A stretch of DNA of 64,000 bases from Candidatus Gastranaerophilales bacterium (GTDB taxonomy: Bacteria; Cyanobacteriota; Vampirovibrionia; Gastranaerophilales; Gastranaerophilaceae): assembly GCA_944324475.1 (NCBI GenBank), contig CALUWK010000001.1, positions 62,001 through 126,000 on the forward strand. Reading direction: 5' to 3'. The position numbers were made by a program, and so were the translations under genes. Below the pieces are notes generated by a model. It was given only the letters and a program-made list of their open reading frames with translations, did not search any database and was not told where the DNA came from. Shown here piece after piece: positions 25,780 through 34,502 of this stretch. Within the stretch, counting starts at the first letter, position 1. Each line of letters starts with the position of its first letter.

Positions 25780-26647
25780 AGTAATTTTTCTTTATTAAAA
25801 TTATTCCGTCTATTGTAATTTTGGAATCAGAAATTTTAACTGTTTGAATTTCATTTTCGCCTTTATTGTTGTTGTCTATTGAAACAGAATATTTAAGGGG
25901 ATTTAAAAGGTTTATTATTGGAAGAAAATAGTTGTTAGAATATTTTTTTGAATTTAGCTCAAAGTCACAAAGTTCTAAATTGCCATTGTTTGCTTTCAAA
26001 TTTGTGCTAAAAGTTAATTTAACTGGTTTTAAAGTAAAAGGAGTAAGAAAATTTAAACTGTTATTTATGGTTGGGATTATTTCATATTTAAAAATGAGTT
26101 TATTGTTTTTAATTTCTGCTTTTGAATTTTTTATCTTTAATATTGAGGATATAACTATGTCGTTATTCATTTTGTCAATGATTTTTTTGTATTCCGGCGA
26201 TTCGAAAGTTTTATTAAGGTCATTTTGAGTTATATCAGTTGAATATTTTAGAACCATATTTTCTTTAAAAAATAATTTATTATCGTTAAATGTGATTGAA
26301 TTGTAAGGGCATAGTGTTTCTATATCAAGATTTGATGTATAAAAACCCTTGTAGTTAAAATCTTTGCTGGTTGCTTTTAGGGATTTAAATTCTCCTTTCA
26401 AGATGTTTACGCCATAAAAATTTTCAACATTTACCTTGAAATTTGAATTTGTTTCTTTTTTTAAATTTTTTGAAATTTCATGTTCGATAATATTTCTGCT
26501 TAAAAAATTCACTCCTAAAAGACTTGAAATATTACCCGAAAAAGTTTTTTGCGGATTGTTTGTTGAACAGTATTGAAGAAAATCTTTAGCAAAAAGTGGG
26601 TTTACTAAAGCAAAAATAATTATTAAAGTTAATATAGTTTTTTTCAT
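25778..26647 (-). CDS. Exported DUF2993 (LmeA-like) family protein, 289 aa
   Basis: The ATG at 26645-26647 is chosen because it gives a clear signal peptide (MKKTILTLIIIFALVNPLFAK) with AGAG upstream. The frame runs on to 26764 but that extension lacks any signal. The mature domain follows the DUF2993 pattern: NVENFYGVNILKGEFKSLKATSKDFNYKGF, LDIETLCPYNSITFNDNKLFFKENMVLKYSTDITQNDL in pieces, with the typical LxxxDL step, then a beta-rich C-terminus. DUF2993 proteins such as LmeA are periplasmic, phospholipid-binding and linked to envelope maturation; related proteins are common in cyanobacteria. Substrate here is unknown. Confidence 0.7.
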   Translation of the reverse strand: MKKTILTLIIIFALVNPLFAKDFLQYCSTNNPQKTFSGNISSLLGVNFLSRNIIEHEISKNLKKETNSNFKVNVENFYGVNILKGEFKSLKATSKDFNYKGFYTSNLDIETLCPYNSITFNDNKLFFKENMVLKYSTDITQNDLNKTFESPEYKKIIDKMNNDIVISSILKIKNSKAEIKNNKLIFKYEIIPTINNSLNFLTPFTLKPVKLTFSTNLKANNGNLELCDFELNSKKYSNNYFLPIINLLNPLKYSVSIDNNNKGENEIQTVKISDSKITIDGIILIKKNY

Positions 26648-26888
26648 TTTTTTCTCTGAACATATTTTAATATAAACTTTTGAATTAAGAAACTTGAATA
26701 TTGACTTATTTTGTATTATAATATTGGCGTGTTTTAGGTGTGCATTGTTAATTTGGGGCAACAAAATCGAATTTCAATCGTCAATTAATATGTAAATTTT
26801 TATTAAAAAAAATTTATGTACTATAAAGTTTTGTTCTTTCTAATCCGTTTGAATAAAATATGATGACAAGCGAAAGCGAGGTTATATA

Positions 26889-27044
26889 ATGTTAGAATTG
26901 TTTAGTCTTGTGTTTTTTGGAATGATAGTTTATACATTCCTTGTAATTATTCCGGCAGTGGTTGAAAATCTTTCTACGGAGGAGTTTAGAGCCGCATATT
27001 TTTCTCATCTTGCTTCTCGTTGGGTAAATTCATACGGCAAGTAA
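26889..27044 (+). CDS. Small membrane protein, 51 aa
   Basis: The ATG at 26889 is preceded at 7 nt by GCGAGG, a good ribosome site. The product starts with a membrane helix (LFSLVFFGMIVYTFLVIIPAVV) and ends with a charged helix (ENLSTEEFRAAYFSHLASRW). The stop lies one base before the stop of the convergent metalloprotease-like gene. The N-out or N-in topology is not clear. I do not recognise the family, but the translation signals and helix pattern support a real gene. Confidence 0.65.
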   Translation: MLELFSLVFFGMIVYTFLVIIPAVVENLSTEEFRAAYFSHLASRWVNSYGK

Positions 27045-27045
27045 G

Positions 27046-27690
27046 TTATAACAATTCTTCAAAACCATAGGAGCGTTCGGGCAGATTTTGGTATCCTTTA
27101 TTTGTTATAACAAATTTATGGATATATTTGCTTGTGTAGTCGCCCCTTACAAATAATTTTTTTATTATATTCTCGCGTTCAACTAAAGGATGTGAGATTT
27201 TTTCTAGTTCAGGGTTGTCTTCTGTTAGTTGTGTCCAGACGGCTGCTTCAAGTGTCCATGCATACGTTTCTTCATTTAAAGAGTTGTATTCATCTTGATG
27301 TATAGCTTCATGGGCTAGAATTGCGCTTAAAGCTTCAATCGGAGCGTCTTTATGTTTTTCGTTTATGTAAATACAGAGATTTTTCTTTTTTTTCCAACCT
27401 AGAGCATCAAAATTGGCATACATCGGGTTAATTGTGCTAAGATTAGCAAATTCTACTTTTATTGGTTTTTTGGATAAGTTATCCCCTAAAATTGCGTCAC
27501 GAGAGTATTTACCTGTTGTATCTTTTAAAAGTTCTATTGCCTCTATTACGTTTCTGTCTTCTGTTACATTTTTATATTGTTTTATGATATTTTCATTAAT
27601 TAATTGTTTGGTTGCCATGTCTTGAATGGCAAAAACATTGTTTCCAATTAAAAAAGATAAAATTATTGCAAAAATTATATTTTTTTTCAT
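27046..27690 (-). CDS. Exported zincin-like protein with HExxH motif, 214 aa
   Basis: A Sec signal (MKKNIIFAIILSFLIGNNVFA) precedes a domain containing ALSAILAHEAIHQDEYNSLNEE, an HExxH zinc site with a Glu a short distance downstream (NEET) that could be the third ligand, as in gluzincin-type peptidases. The segment LCIYINEKHKDAP before it would form the active-site strand. A periplasmic or secreted metallopeptidase is the likely role, with substrate unknown. The ATG has GGAG 5 nt upstream. The gene is transcribed alone and converges on the small membrane-protein gene. Confidence 0.7.
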   Translation of the reverse strand: MKKNIIFAIILSFLIGNNVFAIQDMATKQLINENIIKQYKNVTEDRNVIEAIELLKDTTGKYSRDAILGDNLSKKPIKVEFANLSTINPMYANFDALGWKKKKNLCIYINEKHKDAPIEALSAILAHEAIHQDEYNSLNEETYAWTLEAAVWTQLTEDNPELEKISHPLVERENIIKKLFVRGDYTSKYIHKFVITNKGYQNLPERSYGFEELL

Positions 27691-27807
27691 AATCTCCTAC
27701 CAAATATACTAATTAATATTATTATACGCATACTTTTTTTATAAGGACAAATTAGAATTATTCAAATTATATTTTAGTTATGTTATTTTTTATATTAGAA
27801 TTAAGTT

Positions 27808-28146
27808 ATGATTAAATATTTAACACCAATTATTTTATTAACAATTTCAAATATTTTTATGACGTTTGCTTGGTATGGGCATTTGAGGTATAAAAGCTCT
27901 GCTTTGTGGGTTGTTATATTGGTTTCTTGGTTGATTGCTTTTTTTGAATATTGTTTTCAGGTTCCTGCGAATCGTTTTGGACATGAGGTTTACAATGTTG
28001 TTCAATTGAAGACAATTCAAGAAGTTATAACTTTAATTATATTTTCACTTTTTAGTGTGTTATATTTAAAAGAACATTTTCGTTGGAATTATTTAATCGG
28101 TTTCATTTTTATTGTTCTTGCTGTATTTTTTATATTTAAAAAATGA
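27808..28146 (+). CDS. DUF486 family (DMT-like) membrane protein
   Basis: The 112-aa, four-helix protein matches DUF486: LLTISNIFMTFAWYGHL, WVVILVSWLIAFFEYCFQVPANR, LKTIQEVITLIIFSLFSVLYLKE and NYLIGFIFIVLAVFF. The FEYCFQVPANR and K.IQEVI.L..F motifs are diagnostic. These small proteins resemble half of an EamA-type drug/metabolite transporter, with unknown substrate. A TAGAAT box at 27796-27801 sits 7 nt before the ATG, so the mRNA may be leaderless. The MFS transporter gene follows after 14 nt and is probably in the same operon. Confidence 0.85.
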   Translation: MIKYLTPIILLTISNIFMTFAWYGHLRYKSSALWVVILVSWLIAFFEYCFQVPANRFGHEVYNVVQLKTIQEVITLIIFSLFSVLYLKEHFRWNYLIGFIFIVLAVFFIFKK

Positions 28147-28160
28147 TTTTGGTATAATTT

Positions 28161-29402
28161 ATGACACTTCATCAAAAACATCACTATAGGTTTATTTTAA
28201 TATTTATTGCAACTATATTTTATTTCTTGGCTAATGTTCAAAGAACGGCAATTCCAGGAGCTATATTTGATATTTTGCAGAGTGATTTTTCTGCTTGCGC
28301 ATCTAAAATTACACTTCTTGGAGCTATATTTTGTTATATATATGCTATAACTCAACTTTTTGTCGGACTTATGGTGGATAAAATTGGTGGTTTCAGAGTT
28401 ATTGCAATAGGAAGTATTATGTTTGCGATAGGTTCTATTGTTTTTCCTCATTCGTCAACTGTTATGGGTTTATATTTGTCAAGGGCTTTTATGGGATTTG
28501 GAGCTGCAACATTTTATTTAAGTGTAATTAGAGAGGTAAAAAAATACGCAAAAGACAGGAATTTTTCACTTGCAGTCTCTTATATTTTATTTATAGGTTA
28601 TAGTGGTGGAATTATTGCAAATGCTCCTTTTGTAATGTGCGTTAATGAAATAGGATGGAGAAATTCTCTGTATTTGTTGGGTTTTTTAACTTTATTGCTT
28701 GCTATTATTTACCTTATTGTGTTATACATATTTAAACCAGTTCACATAGAATCAGATACACACCTTTCTTTTGCGCCTTTTAGGGAGGTTTTATCGAATA
28801 AAAAGAATATAAATGTTTTTTTGTTTGGTAGTATTAACTATGGACTTTATTATGTTTTACAAACGGTAATAGGAAAGAAATTTTTAGAGGATTTTTGTAA
28901 TATAAGTGGAAATAAAGCTGCAATAATTCTATCCTTAATGGCTGTTATTTCTGCTTTTGCTGGAACAATTACAGCTATTATATCAAAGTGTATTCATAAT
29001 AGGCGTTCGGTAATTTTTAAAACTTTTGCAGTGTTATCTTTTATGTCGGTGTTATCAATTACTTTATTACTTATTTTTGACATTCAAACAAAATTTATTG
29101 CTTTAATATTTTGTATACCTTCGTTTATTGGGAGTATATCTCCGCTTTTAATCACAACATTACACCTTTTAAATAGATATGAAGTCTCTGCAACTGCAGT
29201 TAGTATACAAAATTTTGGTTTTTTTATGATGGTTGGCATTTTAGGAATGTTATCAGGTATGCTTATGAATGTTTTTCAACCTGAAAATATAAAGGGTGTT
29301 TTGGTATATTCAAATAAATCGTATTTGCTTGTATTTTTATTGTTTTTAATTTTAAGTTTATTTGAGTTATTTTACGCTTTTAAGATTAAAGATTATAATT
29401 AA
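28161..29402 (+). CDS. Major facilitator superfamily transporter
   Basis: The 413-aa protein has about 12 hydrophobic segments. The MFS inter-helix 2-3 signature is present as GLMVDKIGGFRVIAIG (about 74-89), and an FMGFGAATFYLS helix 4 follows. A longer polar loop with KPVHIESDTHLSFAPFREVL separates the two six-helix halves. MFS carriers move small solutes by proton coupling or uniport; the substrate is not predictable here. It follows the DUF486 gene by 14 nt. A TATAAT sequence at 28153-28158 lies too close to the ATG to be its promoter unless translation starts further in. Its end overlaps the convergent unknown gene by 17 nt. Confidence 0.9.
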   Translation: MTLHQKHHYRFILIFIATIFYFLANVQRTAIPGAIFDILQSDFSACASKITLLGAIFCYIYAITQLFVGLMVDKIGGFRVIAIGSIMFAIGSIVFPHSSTVMGLYLSRAFMGFGAATFYLSVIREVKKYAKDRNFSLAVSYILFIGYSGGIIANAPFVMCVNEIGWRNSLYLLGFLTLLLAIIYLIVLYIFKPVHIESDTHLSFAPFREVLSNKKNINVFLFGSINYGLYYVLQTVIGKKFLEDFCNISGNKAAIILSLMAVISAFAGTITAIISKCIHNRRSVIFKTFAVLSFMSVLSITLLLIFDIQTKFIALIFCIPSFIGSISPLLITTLHLLNRYEVSATAVSIQNFGFFMMVGILGMLSGMLMNVFQPENIKGVLVYSNKSYLLVFLLFLILSLFELFYAFKIKDYN

Positions 29403-30087
29403 AGTGTTTGCTTTTTTTTAAGTAAAAATTAATTCTGTCTTTAGGTAAATACATGTAAGCTTGTCTTGGGCCGTTGTATGCGCCATAGTAGTTTAAGGAT
29501 TGCATTCCTTGGCGTATTTTTTCTTCAATTTCTCTATCAATAGCTCTAAAACCTCTGATATAACTTGCAGGGATATTTAAGTTATATGCCTTGTAGCCGT
29601 CTTCGCTGGGACAGCTTTCGTATTCTTTAGATGTATTTTTGGCATTTATCACGATGCAGCCTTTAGAGCCATTGTGCTTACTAAATTTAACAGCTTCACT
29701 AATTAAAAAGTTTCTCTCTGATTTGTTTTTAGCTGATATTTCTTCTATTACTATGGGTCCATTTTTAGTTTTTTTATAAAATTCATCACTGAAATAAAAT
29801 TCATTTTTACCAGAAAAACGAAGTTTCATTGAAGCAGTTTCTTCCCCATTTTCATTATATATAAAATATTGTGTCTCATTTATGGTTTTAACTTTTTTCT
29901 TTTCATTTCCTATTTTTATAATTCTGGATATATTTGTATTATTTCCTTTGTTGCGTATAAAGCAATCAACTACAGCATCTTGACCAAAATTTTTATAGTA
30001 GTCTAAAAAAATTAAATCCTTGATTTTACCAAAGGGGATATTTGTATTTTTATAGTTTTTAATTAAATTTATATTTTGTATTTGCAT
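29386..30087 (-). CDS. Hypothetical protein, 233 aa, with weak GNAT-like pattern
   Basis: I do not recognise this family with confidence. The middle region (about 85-150: GPIVIEEISAKNKSERNFLISEAVKFSKHNGSK in pieces, then GCIVINAKNTS) has the strand-helix-strand order and spacing of a GNAT acetyltransferase core, but without a clear R/Q-x-x-G-x-G/A acyl-CoA motif. The C-terminus contains YGAYNGPRQAYMYLPKDRINFYLKK. There is no signal peptide. An AAAGG site precedes the ATG. It stands between convergent MFS and a co-oriented U32 gene on the minus strand. Confidence 0.5.
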   Translation of the reverse strand: MQIQNINLIKNYKNTNIPFGKIKDLIFLDYYKNFGQDAVVDCFIRNKGNNTNISRIIKIGNEKKKVKTINETQYFIYNENGEETASMKLRFSGKNEFYFSDEFYKKTKNGPIVIEEISAKNKSERNFLISEAVKFSKHNGSKGCIVINAKNTSKEYESCPSEDGYKAYNLNIPASYIRGFRAIDREIEEKIRQGMQSLNYYGAYNGPRQAYMYLPKDRINFYLKKSKHFNYNL

Positions 30088-30142
30088 AAAAAACCTTTCT
30101 TTTGTATTTTTTAAAAAACAGTAAAAGAAAAAGATTGCTAAT

Positions 30143-31933
30143 TTATGAAGAAAAAATTTTCATTTCGCAGTTTTTGCAATCAAAAATAAGAGGATATTTT
30201 ATGCCTTTTTCATCTTCTAGGTATAATTTTTCATTATTTTTGCATCCTAAAAAAGCTTTTTTTAAGCAGTGTTTTGTCGTCATCAATTCTTTATTTTTTC
30301 TATTTGTTAAACTTTCGAAACTATTTTCAATAATTTTACAATTTAAAAGTTCATAAAATTCTTTTGCTTTTTTATTGTGAACATTTAATTTATAATCCCC
30401 TTGTTTTATTGGATAGTCAGTTAAATTGAGAGGCTTTTGTTTTTTTGTCTTATAATTTTTTAGGATTTTTTCACTTAATTTATTTAAAATTTCTCGTCTG
30501 ATTTCGTTTATTTTGCTTACAGGTATAAAGGGTAGTGTATCGGTTTTAAATTCAATTTTTCTTACTATATATGGAGTATCTGTTGTTTTAGATATTGATT
30601 TTATAAAATTTTCTTTCATTTTTTCTTGGTTTTTTGCAATTTCGTCAAAATTAAAATCAAGAGTTATTTTGTTATTATTTATATCTTTTGTTTCTATTTT
30701 GTTTTGAAAAATGTTGAAATCTATTTCTAATTTTCTTGTTGTTTTTGAATTTTCAAGAATTTTGTTAAATTTTACATCCAAATTTCTGTATATTTTTGTG
30801 CCTGTTTTTAAAAATGCATTGTCGAGCTTTTTGTTTGGATATATTTTTGTTAGATTTTTTATTTTTTCAATTTTGTTTACTGAAAATCCGTTCGATTCGC
30901 TTTCATTGATTATTAAGAGCCCGTCTTGGGGATTTATTTCTTTATTGGTTTTAATTATTAAACCTTTTTCAAAAGTTGATTCAATTATTCCTATATATTC
31001 TCCTAGTGATTTTGGTGTAGTGAAGTTATAGATGTTATCTTTTTTATTAAATAAATAATCATCACAAAAACCCCTATTAAATGATTTTTCAAGATTTGCT
31101 TCAAAATCTTTGATAATTATCCCATGGCTTGTTCTGGGGTATTTTTCAAGGAGATTGTTGTAGTATAAAACAACATTTTTTACATAGTTTTTATCTTTTA
31201 ATCTTCCTTCGATTTTAAAAGACGTTACTCCTGCTTTTACTAGTTTATTGAGGTGTTTGGATAAATTGTTATCTTTTAGAGAAAGTAAGTATTTATTTTT
31301 AACTATATATTTTTTATCTTCTGTTACAAGGGAATAGCGTTTTCTGCATGCTTGAGCGCATTCTCCTCTATTTGCGCTTCTTTTTCCTATGTATTCAGAT
31401 AAATAGCACTGTCCTGAGTAGCATACACATAATGCTCCATGGATAAAGTGTTCTAGTTCAATGTTTGTGTTTTTTTTAATTTCCTCAATTTTTTCTATAG
31501 ATAACTCTCTTGCTAAAATTGCTCTTTTAAAACCTATATTTTCTAAAAATTTTATTTTTTCAACTGTTCTATTGTCGCATTGTGTGCTTGCATGGAGAAT
31601 TATTGGAGGGATTTCATTTTTGCAGGCCAAATATAAAATCCCAAAGTCTTGAATTATAATGGCATCTGTTTTTATTTCATATAATTTTTGAATTAATTTT
31701 TTGCATTTTTCTAATTCTTCATTATTTAAAATGGTGTTTAAAGTTACATAGACCTTAACATTGAAAAGGTGGGCATAATTTATTATTTTTTCAAGAGATT
31801 CTATAGAATTAGAAGCATTTTTTCTTGCTCCATAATTAATTGAGCCGATATATATTGCGTCTGCTCCGGAATTTATTGCATTTATTGCACACTCATAGTT
31901 TTTTGCAGGTGCTAAAAGTTCCAGTTTTTTCAT
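30143..31933 (-). CDS. Peptidase U32 family protein, RlhA-like
   Basis: The 596-aa protein begins KLELLAPAKNYECAINAINSGADAIYIG, the U32 signature opening, and has HGALCVCYSGQCYLSEY, SANRGECAQACRKRY with conserved cysteines, and SFKIEGRLKDKNYVKNVV. These cysteines coordinate an Fe-S cluster in the tRNA/rRNA hydroxylation enzymes of this family (TrhP, RlhA). The length and an extra C-terminal DUF3656-like region ending in a CKNC pair point to RlhA, which makes 5-hydroxycytidine in 23S rRNA, rather than the shorter TrhP. Protease activity is unlikely. The exact RNA target is inferred only from length and domains. Confidence 0.8.
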   Translation of the reverse strand: MKKLELLAPAKNYECAINAINSGADAIYIGSINYGARKNASNSIESLEKIINYAHLFNVKVYVTLNTILNNEELEKCKKLIQKLYEIKTDAIIIQDFGILYLACKNEIPPIILHASTQCDNRTVEKIKFLENIGFKRAILARELSIEKIEEIKKNTNIELEHFIHGALCVCYSGQCYLSEYIGKRSANRGECAQACRKRYSLVTEDKKYIVKNKYLLSLKDNNLSKHLNKLVKAGVTSFKIEGRLKDKNYVKNVVLYYNNLLEKYPRTSHGIIIKDFEANLEKSFNRGFCDDYLFNKKDNIYNFTTPKSLGEYIGIIESTFEKGLIIKTNKEINPQDGLLIINESESNGFSVNKIEKIKNLTKIYPNKKLDNAFLKTGTKIYRNLDVKFNKILENSKTTRKLEIDFNIFQNKIETKDINNNKITLDFNFDEIAKNQEKMKENFIKSISKTTDTPYIVRKIEFKTDTLPFIPVSKINEIRREILNKLSEKILKNYKTKKQKPLNLTDYPIKQGDYKLNVHNKKAKEFYELLNCKIIENSFESLTNRKNKELMTTKHCLKKAFLGCKNNEKLYLEDEKGIKYPLIFDCKNCEMKIFSS

Positions 31934-32029
31934 AAGAAAATTATACCAAAAAAATGTTTATACACTTTCGATATGATAGACAAATAATGAAGCAAATAGT
32001 ATTATTTACATAGGAAAGTATATTCAAAA

Positions 32030-33004
32030 ATGGAAGATCAAGATTTTAATTTAGATGAAGGTGTAAAAGATGTTCCGGAATTTAATCTCGAAGTTTCGGT
32101 GTCTGATGAATTTAAAAGAGGATGTAAATTATATAATTTTAGACGTCCCGATAAGTTCTCTAAAGAACATTTAAAAGCCTTGCAGGATATTCATAGGGAT
32201 TTTGCACGTCACTTAGCAACGGTTTTAACTGGATATTTGAGAATGGAAGTTGAAATAGATGTTATTTCGGTTGATCAGTTGACTTATGAAGAGTATATTT
32301 GCTCAATGCCATCACATGTTCAAAACATGATTTTTAAACTTAATCCTCTTTCAGGAGAGATTTCTATGGGAATGAGCCCTGAGGTCTTAGCTGTTGTATT
32401 GGATAGAATGCTCGGTGGTTCTGGGGTAGTTAATGATCACAACAGAGAGTTAACTCAAATAGAAGAACTTTTAACTACAAAATTTGTTGAAAAAATTATA
32501 AAAATATTAGAAGAAGCTTGGGGGACTATTTTACCTGTAAAATCTGAATTTGTGACATTAGCAAACGGTTATCACTCTGTTCCTATCACAACAAGTGGTG
32601 AAATAGTGACTTTGATTTCGTTTGAAGTTCGTTTAGGCCAGAAGAACTTTGGTTTAATGAATATATGTTTTCCTTACCCTGTTTTGGAGACTGTTTTGCC
32701 GAAATTGACTCCGCAATATATATATCAACATACGAGTGTTGCAGCAAATGAAATAGGAAAAAATGAAACTTTAGAAAAAATTAAGAGTGCGGAGCTTGAG
32801 GTACAAGTTGTTCTTGGAATGGCAAAGGTTGAAATTAATGATGTATTGGATTTAAAAGTTGATGATGTTATAAAATTGGAACAAAAATTAGATAAAGAAC
32901 TTATTGCTTGCGTAAATAAAAAAAGAAAGTTTTTTGTTGTTCCGGGTGAAATTCAAAATAAAATTTGTGTAAAAATTGTTGATCAATATCTTGAAAAGGA
33001 GTAA
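32030..33004 (+). CDS. fliM: Flagellar motor switch protein FliM
   Basis: The 324-aa protein shows the FliM middle domain (YNFRRPDKFSKEHLKALQDIHRDFAR ... LSGEISMGMSPEVLAVVLDRMLGGSG ... LTQIEELL) and a C-terminal SPOA domain (AELEVQVVLGMAKVEINDVLDLKVDDVI, about 255-320). FliM forms the C-ring that sets rotation sense. The usual N-terminal CheY-binding peptide (LSQxEIDALL) is absent; the N-terminus is only an acidic tail. An AGGAAAG site lies before the ATG. The fliN and receiver genes follow with 3 and 11 nt gaps, so all three form an operon and their products probably assemble together. Confidence 0.93.
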   Translation: MEDQDFNLDEGVKDVPEFNLEVSVSDEFKRGCKLYNFRRPDKFSKEHLKALQDIHRDFARHLATVLTGYLRMEVEIDVISVDQLTYEEYICSMPSHVQNMIFKLNPLSGEISMGMSPEVLAVVLDRMLGGSGVVNDHNRELTQIEELLTTKFVEKIIKILEEAWGTILPVKSEFVTLANGYHSVPITTSGEIVTLISFEVRLGQKNFGLMNICFPYPVLETVLPKLTPQYIYQHTSVAANEIGKNETLEKIKSAELEVQVVLGMAKVEINDVLDLKVDDVIKLEQKLDKELIACVNKKRKFFVVPGEIQNKICVKIVDQYLEKE

Positions 33005-33007
33005 AAC

Positions 33008-33325
33008 TTGTCAATGGAGCCTAAAAATCTTGATATAACTAAGCTTGAAAGTGTTGAAAAACCGGTAAAGGTTGCTAAATCAAAAACGTACAGCCTTTTA
33101 CTTGATGTTGAGCTTGAGTTATCTGCAATTTTGGGGGAGACAGATATATCATTGAAAAAAGTTTTAGATTTAACTAAAGGCTCAATTATTGAACTTGATA
33201 ACAAGACAGTTGAGCCGATTAAGCTTCTTGCAAATGGTTCCGAAGTTGCAAGGGGTGAAGTTGTAATTATTGAGGATAATTTTGGTTTAAGGATTACAGA
33301 TATTTCAGAAAAGAGTGTAATTTAG
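33008..33325 (+). CDS. fliN: Flagellar motor switch protein FliN
   Basis: The 105-aa protein is essentially one SPOA domain: LLLDVELELSAILGETDISLKKVLDLTKGSIIELD, then VEPIKLLANGSEVARGEVVIIEDNFGLRITDI, the typical FliN end. FliN tetramers or FliN-FliM heteromers build the base of the C-ring and also dock export complexes. The TTG at 33008 is preferred over ATG 33014 because AAGGAG ends 6 nt before TTG but 12 nt before ATG. The N-terminal 25 residues are variable as in other FliN proteins. Confidence 0.93.
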   Translation: MSMEPKNLDITKLESVEKPVKVAKSKTYSLLLDVELELSAILGETDISLKKVLDLTKGSIIELDNKTVEPIKLLANGSEVARGEVVIIEDNFGLRITDISEKSVI

Positions 33326-33336
33326 TTGGTGTAATT

Positions 33337-33897
33337 ATGAGTGAAAAAAAAGTTGAAATAAATACAAATATATTAAAAGAAGTATTTAAAATAGCAGGAA
33401 TGAAGCCTCCTCAAGATATTTCAGATGAAAATCTTTTAGAAGCCGTTTATAAAATTAAGCATATTAATGAGTCTGAAGTTCAGGATGAAGTTCATCCTGA
33501 AGGGTTTACCCCTTCATCAAATAATATTTTGGTTATAGATGATATTGGTGTTGTCACGTATCAGTTAAAAATATTGTTAAGGAATTTAGGGTATAATGTT
33601 CAAGTTGCAAAGGATATTTTTAGCGGATTGAATACCTTTGTTCGTTCTAATTATGCGTTTGTTATAATGGATTTATTTGTTTCTACTGAACAAGAAGGTT
33701 ATACTCTTTTAAATGAAACAAAAAAAATAATTACAAAAAATAATCTTGATACTAAAATTGTTGTTATAACGGCATCAAATAAAGCTGAAAATAGGGTGAA
33801 ATGTTTGAATGGTGGTGCTGATATATTTTTAAAAAAAGATGCTGGTTGGCAAGATAAATTGCTTGAATTAATAGAGAATTTTCAACCAAGGGCTTAA
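33337..33897 (+). CDS. CheY-like response regulator with N-terminal extension
   Basis: The 186-aa protein has a 60-residue N-terminal extension with a helix NILKEVFKIAGMKPPQDIS, then a receiver domain (62-184). The acidic pair D68-D69 (LVIDDI), phosphoacceptor D112 (VIMDLFV), the VVITAS switch Thr and a FLKKD lysine are intact, so it can be phosphorylated. As third gene of the fliM-fliN operon it probably signals to the switch. Because this FliM lacks the CheY-binding peptide, the N-terminal extension could provide docking; this is inference. A kinase candidate is the CheA at 62930-64000. Confidence 0.85.
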   Translation: MSEKKVEINTNILKEVFKIAGMKPPQDISDENLLEAVYKIKHINESEVQDEVHPEGFTPSSNNILVIDDIGVVTYQLKILLRNLGYNVQVAKDIFSGLNTFVRSNYAFVIMDLFVSTEQEGYTLLNETKKIITKNNLDTKIVVITASNKAENRVKCLNGGADIFLKKDAGWQDKLLELIENFQPRA

Positions 33898-33954
33898 TAA
33901 CTTGTTAATTAATGTAAAGAATTTTTTAAAATTTAATTAATTAACTGTTTAAAA

Positions 33955-33984
33955 TTGAATATAAATATTTTTTGATACTATAAT
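33955..33984 (+). promoter_or_regulatory. Promoter of coaD, predicted leaderless transcript
   Basis: TTGAAT (33955-33960) and TATAAT (33979-33984) are 18 bp apart. The coaD ATG begins 8 nt after the -10 box, so transcription would start at or one base before the start codon. No Shine-Dalgarno sequence precedes the ATG. Confidence 0.6.
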
Positions 33985-33991
33985 ATGAATT

Positions 33992-34501
33992 ATGATAGAT
34001 TCATCATTTGATAAAAAAATTGCGCTTTATCCGGGAAGTTTTGATCCTATTACAAACGGACATATTGATGTGCTTGAAAGAGCACGTAGAATGTTTGATT
34101 TTGTTGTGATAGCAGTTTTAAATAACCCTGAAAAGAAATCTTTTCTTTCAACTCCTGTTCGAGTTGATTTAATTAAAGAAGCAGTTAAAGATATGGAAAA
34201 TGTTTCTGTAGCAAGCTTTGACGGTCTTACAGTTGAATATGCAAAACAGATTGGAGCAAATTTTTTAATTAGGGGCTTAAGAACAATTACAGATTTTGAA
34301 TATGAAGTTCAGTTATGCCAGACTAATCAGGTAATTGCTCCTGATATAGATACGGTGTTTTTGTCGACACGTCCTGAACATAATTTTATTTCTTCAAGTA
34401 TAGTAAAGGAATTATCTAATTATAAAACAGATATTTCTAAATTTGTTCCAAAAAATGTGGTAGAATATTTACAAGATGATTTAAGAAAGGTTTTAAAGTA
34501 A
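33992..34501 (+). CDS. coaD: Phosphopantetheine adenylyltransferase
   Basis: The 169-aa size is standard. The nucleotidyltransferase motif ALYPGSFDPITNGHIDVLERA (with TxGH as TNGH) binds ATP; LIRGLRTITDFEYEVQL and the ISSS motif (FISSSIVKEL) complete the active site. CoaD converts 4'-phosphopantetheine and ATP to dephospho-CoA, the penultimate step of coenzyme A synthesis. It is followed 1 nt later by a coiled-coil protein gene, an arrangement also seen next to coaD in Firmicutes. Confidence 0.97.
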   Translation: MIDSSFDKKIALYPGSFDPITNGHIDVLERARRMFDFVVIAVLNNPEKKSFLSTPVRVDLIKEAVKDMENVSVASFDGLTVEYAKQIGANFLIRGLRTITDFEYEVQLCQTNQVIAPDIDTVFLSTRPEHNFISSSIVKELSNYKTDISKFVPKNVVEYLQDDLRKVLK

Positions 34502-34502
34502 A

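Noticed and set aside
26648-26764. 39-residue N-terminal extension of the DUF2993 protein
   Set aside because: It has no ribosome site and would bury the signal peptide; ATG at 26645-26647 is better.
33904-33946. AT-only inverted repeat GTTAATTAA ... TTAATTAAC before coaD
   Set aside because: Nine A/T-rich pairs are easily expected by chance in this sequence and no T-tract or start context supports a function.
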